Below are positions 14,180 through 19,982 of a DNA stretch of 19,982 nt, piece after piece. Under the pieces are notes generated by a model. It worked only from the letters and a program-made list of their open reading frames with translations, was not told the DNA's origin and did not search any database. The DNA comes from an uncultured Prevotella sp. (GTDB lineage Bacteria > Bacteroidota > Bacteroidia > Bacteroidales > Bacteroidaceae): positions 1-19,982 of the forward strand of contig CAAGSA010000007.1 in NCBI GenBank assembly GCA_900772835.1, in the 5' to 3' direction. The translations under genes were made by a program, and so were the position numbers. Within the stretch, counting starts at the first letter, position 1. Each line of letters begins with the position of its first letter.

Positions 14180-16786
14180 TTACAGCTTGTTCACCACCAT
14201 CTCCATCTGCTCGCCCAGTCCGATGGTGTATCCCTGCGAGATGTATACCACGCGGTTGAATGTGTCGGATATGATGAATATCGGTGATAGTTCAGGATGT
14301 GACAGCTTCATGTTCTCAGCAATCTGCTTGCGTATCTCGCCGCCGTTGTCGATGCCGTAGATTATGTTCTTGGGCAGTCCCGGGAACTCGGATGCGTTGA
14401 ACTTCTTTGCCGCAGCCTCGTCCTCGAAGAGGATTACGAACGGACGGTTCCATTTGTCGAGTGCGGCGGCAGCCTTGGCAATGTCCTTCATCGCGTGGTT
14501 GGTGGGTTCCTGTCCCACGCCGATAAGTCCGGTGACGAAGTATCCGCGTCCCGTCTGTGAGAGCAGGCTCACCTCCGTGCCGTCGAGCTTGCGGAATTTC
14601 GATTCGGAGTTGAAGTTGCCGATCACGGTGATGGCAGTGGGCGATGTGCGCAGCTGCATCTCCACGTCGGTTGTTTTGCCCTTCTCCACATTGAATATCT
14701 GCATTGCCGCCATCACGCCGCCGCTTGCCAGGCGTGTTCCGCTGACGAGTGCATACTGGCCCACGTCGAGCTCCACGCCGTTCTTGAACGTCTTGCCCCA
14801 TGTTATGCCGTCCTCCGGGTATTCCAGCAGAGTGGTGGAGCCGTCGGCATTGATGCGCGTCAGCGAGAAATGGCTGTAGTATTTCGGGTCGTCGATGATG
14901 CCGTTGCTCTTATATCCAAGGCGCAGTGTGCCCTTTTCGGCAGCCTTCTGCACGCTGCCGTCGAAGTCCACGTCAAGCCATTCGTCGTTCTGTCTGTACT
15001 GCGCCTTCTGTGTAACGGCATCCACACGTGCCTCGATGCCGAGACTGCGTGCCACGTCGACAAAGAACACCTTGCGCGAGCGGCGGTCGGTCACACGGCT
15101 TTCCCATACTCCCACGGGGGTCTGTGCTATCATCAGTGCTTTCTCGTCGGGGTTCAGCCTGATATTCTTCTTCACCCATGCCACCAGGGCAGCAGGGTCG
15201 CGGCGGAACGCTTCGGCTTGCTTCTTGCTGAAAGCCTTCTCGAAGAAGCGCTTGAACGGATGGATGATCATCTCCGTTTCTACGCGCGGACACAGCTGGT
15301 CGCTTTCCGCCAGGAAGTTGTCTTCGAGAATATCCGTCTGCATGTCGCGCAGGTCCTTGTCGCTGAGCGATGTCAGCAGGCTTACGGCGCGTTTCAGGTT
15401 GTCTTTGTGGCGCACGAGGAACTGCAGCATCACCTCGTGGTTGCCCTGCGACTTCACGAGCAGTTCCACCATCTCCTCCGTGGCGTTGATGCCGTTGTCG
15501 TTCAGTGCCTTTATAGCCGTCTCCTTATTATAGAAGGTGGCGAGGTAGGCATGGCGTATGGAGTCTTCCTTGGCGAAGCGTGCGTTGTTCTCGGCCCTCT
15601 GTTCTGGCGATACGTACGGCAGGTTCGGTTTCTCCGGCGGCGGCACAATGTCGAACGAGTCGCGGTATACCACTCCGTTGCCGGCTGTGCTGTGGTCGAG
15701 GCGCAGCGTCACGTTTTTGTCCTTGCCGAACGACACCTTCCTGAATCCGTATTTGCCTCCGAACGAAGCCCACGCCATCATGTCACCCTTTCCGGCGGTG
15801 AGGAATGTCTTTCCGCTGTCGTCGGTATATTTTGTCACCACCGAGCAGAACTCCGCATAGTTGTATATTTTGAACACCACCTTGGCTCCCTTCACGGGGT
15901 TGCCCTTTTCGTCCACCACGGCGAAGTCAATGCGTGCCGTCTCCCCGTAGTTGCCGATAAGGTTGATTTCAGTATAGTTGGATGTTCTGAGCATCACCTC
16001 TTCCGGTCCGTGGTAGTCGCCGAACGCCTTGGTGTGCATGAGCAGCGCCCTCGATGCCGGGGCGTTGAACCATCCGAGGTTGAGCACCGGTTCCGGTTCG
16101 CATGCTCCGAGAAAGTACCACTGTCCGTCAGCCCATACCTCAACCCAGGCGTGGTTGTCGTCGGTGTGTGCCCATCGCGGAGTGTACACCTGTCGCGCCG
16201 GTATGCCAACGGCTCTGAGCGCAGCCACCGTAAAGGTGCTCTGCTCTCCGCATCTGCCGTAGGCCGAGCGCACGGTGGCGAGCGGGGCGGATGTCCTGCC
16301 GTCAGACGGGCGGTAGGTCACCTTCTCGTGGCACCAGTGGTTCACTTCCAGGATGGCATCCTTCATCGGCAGGTTCTTGATCCTGTCTTTCAGTTCGTCG
16401 TAGAACACCATTCGCGAGTTGTCCAGGTTCTCGTTGTTCACACGCACGGGCAGCACGAAATGCTGGAACAGCAGTTCCGGCACCTTGCTTCCCCAGGGCA
16501 TCTCCTTCTGCGCCTTGAAGCTCGTGCGCACGTTTTCGAGGAAGAACGACGCATCGTAGTCGGTAACGTCGGCAAGCGGCATATACCTGTAGAGGAATTC
16601 CAGAGCCGTGCGCTCTGCTGCAGAAATGTTTTTCAGTTGTGCAGCCTTGCCCATACGCAAGTTCTGCATGAAGTCGGCACCGCCTTTCTTCTCAGCCTTC
16701 GCCGTCGGCACGTATGCCGTATTGGCAAGTCCCGCAACGGGAGAGCAGCAAGCCATGAGCAATGCCGGGATGATTGTCTTTTTCAT
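14180..16786 (-). CDS. Exported transglutaminase-like protein with tandem core domains and a thioredoxin-like C-terminus
   Basis: This is an 868-residue exported protein with a hydrophobic N-terminus. The signal may be cleaved near residue 21-24, or by lipoprotein processing at LMACC, which is a poor lipobox. A transglutaminase-like core at about 140-245 has Cys179 in YGRCGEQST and His212 in DDNHAWVEVW; the third position is Glu230 (GACEPEP) instead of the usual Asp. A beta-sandwich, carboxypeptidase-regulatory-like segment follows (about 285-365). Residues about 530-612 repeat the core pattern (VARSLGIEARV, then EWLDVDFD) but lack the Cys and His. The last about 105 residues read as a thioredoxin-like fold without CxxC. 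The start at 16786 is chosen because an upstream TTG at 16807 falls inside the -7 promoter box. Likely a periplasmic or surface protease or peptide-modifying enzyme; the substrate is unknown. Confidence 0.85.
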   Translation of the reverse strand: MKKTIIPALLMACCSPVAGLANTAYVPTAKAEKKGGADFMQNLRMGKAAQLKNISAAERTALEFLYRYMPLADVTDYDASFFLENVRTSFKAQKEMPWGSKVPELLFQHFVLPVRVNNENLDNSRMVFYDELKDRIKNLPMKDAILEVNHWCHEKVTYRPSDGRTSAPLATVRSAYGRCGEQSTFTVAALRAVGIPARQVYTPRWAHTDDNHAWVEVWADGQWYFLGACEPEPVLNLGWFNAPASRALLMHTKAFGDYHGPEEVMLRTSNYTEINLIGNYGETARIDFAVVDEKGNPVKGAKVVFKIYNYAEFCSVVTKYTDDSGKTFLTAGKGDMMAWASFGGKYGFRKVSFGKDKNVTLRLDHSTAGNGVVYRDSFDIVPPPEKPNLPYVSPEQRAENNARFAKEDSIRHAYLATFYNKETAIKALNDNGINATEEMVELLVKSQGNHEVMLQFLVRHKDNLKRAVSLLTSLSDKDLRDMQTDILEDNFLAESDQLCPRVETEMIIHPFKRFFEKAFSKKQAEAFRRDPAALVAWVKKNIRLNPDEKALMIAQTPVGVWESRVTDRRSRKVFFVDVARSLGIEARVDAVTQKAQYRQNDEWLDVDFDGSVQKAAEKGTLRLGYKSNGIIDDPKYYSHFSLTRINADGSTTLLEYPEDGITWGKTFKNGVELDVGQYALVSGTRLASGGVMAAMQIFNVEKGKTTDVEMQLRTSPTAITVIGNFNSESKFRKLDGTEVSLLSQTGRGYFVTGLIGVGQEPTNHAMKDIAKAAAALDKWNRPFVILFEDEAAAKKFNASEFPGLPKNIIYGIDNGGEIRKQIAENMKLSHPELSPIFIISDTFNRVVYISQGYTIGLGEQMEMVVNKL

Positions 16787-16804
16787 AATTACAGTATTAT
16801 ATAA

Positions 16805-16835
16805 CAAAGGTAGCGTTTTTATACTTTCCCACCAA
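16805..16835 (-). promoter_or_regulatory. Promoter of the transglutaminase-like gene
   Basis: On the minus strand TTG (16835-16833), a 20-bp spacer and TACCTTTG (16812-16805) match the -33/-7 pattern. Transcription would start near 16799, only about 13 nt before the ATG at 16786, which rules out the upstream TTG start. Confidence 0.7.
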
Positions 16836-16905
16836 GCAAAAGGCGCGATTTGTCTGAATTTCGTGTTAATTATGTGTGTTTTTCGGAAAAATACAGATAA
16901 AATAC

Positions 16906-16935
16906 TTTGAATGTAAATAAGATTTCATATATTTG
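16906..16935 (+). promoter_or_regulatory. Promoter of the secreted multidomain protein
   Basis: TTTG (16906-16909), an 18-bp spacer and TATATTTG (16928-16935) match the Bacteroidetes pattern. Transcription would start near 16942, leaving an untranslated leader of about 120 nt before the ATG at 17061. A small hairpin, ATGAAA/TTTCAT, lies in the leader near 16956-16971. Confidence 0.65.
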
Positions 16936-17060
16936 CAAAACGTTACTGCAATCAATGAAAAACCTTTCATAAAGATGCCTTGCGTGTCTGATATACAGTC
17001 AACAAGAGAAGGAAACGAGAATAAATGCAACATATCTAACATTTCAAATTCTGTAAGCTT

Positions 17061-19499
17061 ATGAAAAAAAACTTACTATCATTTGTGCTTCTTGCGCTTG
17101 CCGCTTTTCTCTGCGGCAACCTGCAGGCACAGACGCTTATCGATGAGCATTTCGATGCTTTCACCGAAGGTTCTGAGGACAATCCGGCCACAACCGACAT
17201 TTCCGGTTACAGCGGAAAACTGTTCAAAACACTGAAATGGAACGGCAAGTCGGTTTATGAGGCAGGCTGCAAGCTGCTCATAAAGGACGGCGGAAACCTT
17301 ATTACATCCTCGCTGAGCGCACTCACTACGGAGAGCGCCATCAAGGTGACGTTCGATGCGAAGTGCCCGTCGGTAGGTGGAGGCGCGCTGAAGGTGAACT
17401 TCAACTATGCCTACAGCGGCGACCAGACGGTGCTGATGGGCGACAACGACTGGCATACCTTCTCGGTGGTGTTCGACAAAGCCACAAGCACGAAGTCGAT
17501 CAAGTTCACCCCATTCCTTGCAGCCGACGGCATTCTTATCGACAATGTGAAGGTTGAGGCCGGAATGTTCGTCAAGAGTCCCGAGGCTTACCAGCCGGAG
17601 ACAGTGAGTCCCACAGACTTCACTGCCACATGGAGCGCCGTGAACGATGCCACATCATATCTGCTTGACGTATACACGAAGAACGGCGAAGAGAAGATCT
17701 ATCTGCTGAAGGACGAAGAAGTGGCGGAAACATCGAAGGACGTTACCGGACTTGAAATAGGAAAGCAGTATTTCTTCACCGTGAGGGCGAAGAAGGGCGA
17801 AGGCGTGTCAGACCCGTCGAACGAAATCAGAGTGGTAGAAGTGTTCAAGTATGTATTGCCGCCGAAGGGGCTGCCCGCTACCGACGTGACAAAGAACGGC
17901 TTCACCGCCAACTGGGAGGCTGCCGAGCACGCAGTGAAATACGACATATATATGACACGCACCGAGAAGCTGGACGAGGCAAGAGAGGTGAACATCATCG
18001 ACGAGAGCTTCGACAAGGTGACTATAGGAACACTGCAGAAGCCGGAGTTCAACTCCAGCGCAACGCTAGATGCATTCACATCAGCACCGGGATGGACTTC
18101 CGACCGCATGCAGTGTCTTGCAGCAGGATATATGGGACTGTCGCCGTTCGGAATGAGCGGAAGCATCTTCACACCCGATATGGACCTCTCGTCAAACGGC
18201 GGAGCATTCACGGTGAAGATGAACATGGCAGAGCTGAACTACGGACAGCCGTCGAGCGGAACCCCAGTAGAGTTGAGGCTCTACAACAAGAACGAAAGGC
18301 TGCTGGAGACGAAGAGCGTGACTCTCGAAAAAGGCTTCAAGGAGTATGTGCTCGAATTCACCAAGGGCACGGCAGGCTGCTTCCTGCAGATATACTACAA
18401 GAACCTTGATGGCGAGACGAAGGACAACAAACTCTTCATCGACTATATAAAGGTGGCACAGACACTCGCCGCCGGCACAAGCTACTCTTCGCTGATAGAG
18501 CAGCGCGAAGTGGGGAACGCCACATCCTCGAAGTTCGAACTGCCGGTGACGGATGGCGTGAGCTATTCCTACTCCATCGTTTCCTACGCATACGCAGTTC
18601 TCGACCACGAACTGACCTACGTAGGGTCCGGACAGTCCGACCCGATCACTGTTTCTACAGACGATATGGGCGACAAGACCGTAATCCTCGACCCGAAGGA
18701 AGGCAAAGTGGCAAGCTTGAAGGAATTCAAGATAACGTTCACAGAGTATCAGTACGTTGACATCGCTGCCGACTCATACGCCGGTGCTGCCACGCTCACA
18801 AACGACGACACAAACGAGGAAACCGTTCTCGATGTGGTTCCATCGAGCGCAACACTGAACGTCGTTAAACTTATCCTGCCGAAGGAGATAACAGCAGCCG
18901 GAAACTACACGCTCCACATCCCGTCGGGCAAGCTCTACGACGGTATGGACCCGGATGAAACCGACCTGCCGGAATACAACTTCCACTATACCATCGACGG
19001 CACCGTAGAGCCACCGGTGGAGGAGCCGGAGGTGGTGACCGCCGACCCGGCAGACGGTTCAACCGTTGCCGAACTGAGCAAGATAATGATTACCTTCCAG
19101 ACCGATGAGGACGTGTATGCAGGCAGCGGAACAATCGAGGTTGTCAACGATGCCACAGGCGAGGTTGTGACCAAGGCAAAGGCTTCAACCGGCAACGTAG
19201 CTGACGCACAGAGCGGCTATGCAATTCTCGACACCAAGATTACTGCCAACGGCAGCTACACCATAAAGTTCGCTTCCGGCGCATTTGTGAAGGGCACTCT
19301 GTCAAGAGCCGAAGAAACGAAGCCGTTTGAGCTCCACTATACAGTAGACGTCACTCTCGGCATCGGCAACGCCGCAACGGCAGAGACTGCCGGCGTGGTG
19401 TTACGCACCAACGTGGCAGGACAGCGCATCGCCGCTCCGCAGAAGGGCATCAACATCCTGAAGCTGGACAACGGCAAGACGGTCAAGGTAATGAAATAA
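17061..19499 (+). CDS. Secreted multidomain protein with FN3 and Ig-like domains, probable T9SS cargo
   Basis: This is an 812-residue secreted protein of unknown role. A signal peptide covers residues 1-23 or so (hydrophobic run ending LQAQ). The mature part reads as a jelly-roll domain (about 25-166, from LIDEHFD to IDNVKV), a fibronectin type III domain (about 170-260), then a second FN3 (starting about 266) that seems interrupted by another jelly-roll (about 312-466, IIDESFD to IDYIKV) and resumes to about 530. Two similar Ig-like domains follow (about 540-645 and 655-765). The tail contains NVAGQRIAAPQKGINIL and ends KTVKVMK, which resembles the type A T9SS sorting tail of Prevotella proteins. 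SprA in the same window would be its exporter. No catalytic motif is visible, so an adhesin or carbohydrate-binding surface protein is the best guess. Confidence 0.8.
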   Translation: MKKNLLSFVLLALAAFLCGNLQAQTLIDEHFDAFTEGSEDNPATTDISGYSGKLFKTLKWNGKSVYEAGCKLLIKDGGNLITSSLSALTTESAIKVTFDAKCPSVGGGALKVNFNYAYSGDQTVLMGDNDWHTFSVVFDKATSTKSIKFTPFLAADGILIDNVKVEAGMFVKSPEAYQPETVSPTDFTATWSAVNDATSYLLDVYTKNGEEKIYLLKDEEVAETSKDVTGLEIGKQYFFTVRAKKGEGVSDPSNEIRVVEVFKYVLPPKGLPATDVTKNGFTANWEAAEHAVKYDIYMTRTEKLDEAREVNIIDESFDKVTIGTLQKPEFNSSATLDAFTSAPGWTSDRMQCLAAGYMGLSPFGMSGSIFTPDMDLSSNGGAFTVKMNMAELNYGQPSSGTPVELRLYNKNERLLETKSVTLEKGFKEYVLEFTKGTAGCFLQIYYKNLDGETKDNKLFIDYIKVAQTLAAGTSYSSLIEQREVGNATSSKFELPVTDGVSYSYSIVSYAYAVLDHELTYVGSGQSDPITVSTDDMGDKTVILDPKEGKVASLKEFKITFTEYQYVDIAADSYAGAATLTNDDTNEETVLDVVPSSATLNVVKLILPKEITAAGNYTLHIPSGKLYDGMDPDETDLPEYNFHYTIDGTVEPPVEEPEVVTADPADGSTVAELSKIMITFQTDEDVYAGSGTIEVVNDATGEVVTKAKASTGNVADAQSGYAILDTKITANGSYTIKFASGAFVKGTLSRAEETKPFELHYTVDVTLGIGNAATAETAGVVLRTNVAGQRIAAPQKGINILKLDNGKTVKVMK

Positions 19500-19569
19500 T
19501 GTTGACATAACACACACTCACAGTTCCTCAGGCACCCGTCACAGCGCGTGATACCTGCGGATTAACCAA

Positions 19570-19619
19570 ACAGCCCCGCGAACCGGATATTATGGTGTTC
19601 GCGGGGCTGTCTTTTTTTT
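19570..19619 (+). terminator. Strong intrinsic terminator
   Basis: Arms 19570-19583 and 19597-19610 (ACAGCCCCGCGAAC and its exact complement) form a 14-bp GC-rich stem with a 13-nt loop. CTTTTTTTT follows directly. It lies 70 nt after the stop of the secreted protein and is the clearest terminator in the window. Confidence 0.93.
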
Positions 19620-19982
19620 AACGCATTATATCGGAAGCATGGCATCAGACGTATATGTATAGCTTGTCTTTCCGGAGAGAATTATGGTTTGTATCAAAAT
19701 ATTCGCGTAATTCGTTATAAATCCCACATCGGTCATTAGGATATTTGGTGTTTTTTTTATGATATCTTGCAGTCTTTTCCATTCTATAATGTGTCTTTTG
19801 CCTGTTTTTAATTTGCAACAGTTCGCTATTACCCGTTGAAAACCAGACAAAGTCCACTCTTCTAAAAAACAAAATCCAAGTGAGACCTAATGACCTCTAA
19901 GTTTGCAGAAGAAAGCAATTAGGCTAAATAATCAAGGTAAAACTATGATTGATAAAGACAGTTTCGTACCTTTGTTGTAAAA
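19620..19982. other. AT-rich end of the window without a supported gene
   Basis: Two overlapping minus-strand frames (19626-19850 and 19645-19872, about 75 residues each) are open but show no recognisable family, no ribosome site and no promoter, so I do not call them. The stretch is richer in A+T than the gene before it. A -7-like box lies near its right end. Confidence 0.5.
19967..19974 (+). promoter_or_regulatory. Possible promoter for a gene beyond the right edge
   Basis: TACCTTTG matches TAnnTTTG exactly. The sequence at the -33 distance (TATG, 19 bp upstream) is only a partial fit. It would drive a plus-strand gene outside the window. Confidence 0.35.

Noticed and set aside
14870..16804. 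A 644-codon plus-strand frame opposite the transglutaminase-like gene
   Set aside because: It is long but composed of His/Val/Arg-rich sequence typical of the antisense of a GC-rich gene, and the minus-strand protein has clear motifs.
16787..16807. Upstream TTG start for the transglutaminase-like protein
   Set aside because: The codon lies inside the -7 promoter box and would not be transcribed; the ATG at 16786 begins a normal signal peptide.
19626..19872. Two overlapping minus-strand frames of about 75 codons as a transposase fragment
   Set aside because: I see no transposase motif, terminal repeat or target duplication, and two competing frames in AT-rich DNA are expected by chance.
1..19982. 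CRISPR array, prophage, integrase or tRNA genes
   Set aside because: No regularly spaced direct repeats, phage proteins, recombinases or cloverleaf sequences were seen on either strand.

Overview
The window looks like chromosomal DNA from a Prevotella-like member of the Bacteroidales. This rests on three things. It carries a full-length SprA, the outer-membrane translocon of the type IX secretion system (T9SS), which is restricted to Bacteroidetes. Most promoters I can see fit the Bacteroidetes primary sigma pattern (TTTG or TTG, about 19 bp, TAnnTTTG), and strong Shine-Dalgarno sequences are mostly absent. The housekeeping proteins also read as Bacteroidales versions. The genus is inference.

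Layout. Positions 1-1115 (minus) hold most of an AT-rich DUF4143-type AAA ATPase gene that runs off the left edge. It is followed by a 436-bp non-coding stretch with related inverted repeats, a possible decayed ORF and the recA terminator. From 12599 down to 1552 is a minus-strand block: ruvA, sprA (2534 codons, starting directly after the ruvA stop), a secreted PafA-like alkaline phosphatase, and recA with its own promoter. Divergent from ruvA is a plus-strand HD-domain hydrolase gene (12882-13514). Between 13515 and 14179 lies a 665-bp gap with terminators, a long imperfect palindrome and a candidate 45-codon small ORF with an unusually good AGGAGG. Then comes a large minus-strand exported transglutaminase-like protein (14180-16786). 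Divergent from it is a plus-strand secreted multidomain protein (17061-19499) that ends in a short tail resembling the T9SS sorting signal, followed by a strong intrinsic terminator. The last 363 bp hold no gene I can support, only a -7-like element pointing out of the window.

How the genes fit together. recA and ruvA serve recombination and repair. SprA is the export channel, and the 17061-19499 product is a plausible cargo for it. The phosphatase and the transglutaminase-like protein are exported envelope proteins. Apart from the ATPase region at the left edge, which is AT-rich and may be acquired, the window reads as core genome. I found no clear undescribed multi-gene system. The best leads are the repeat-flanked ATPase with an altered Walker A motif, the duplicated and partly degenerate transglutaminase architecture, and the structured gap at 13515-14179.
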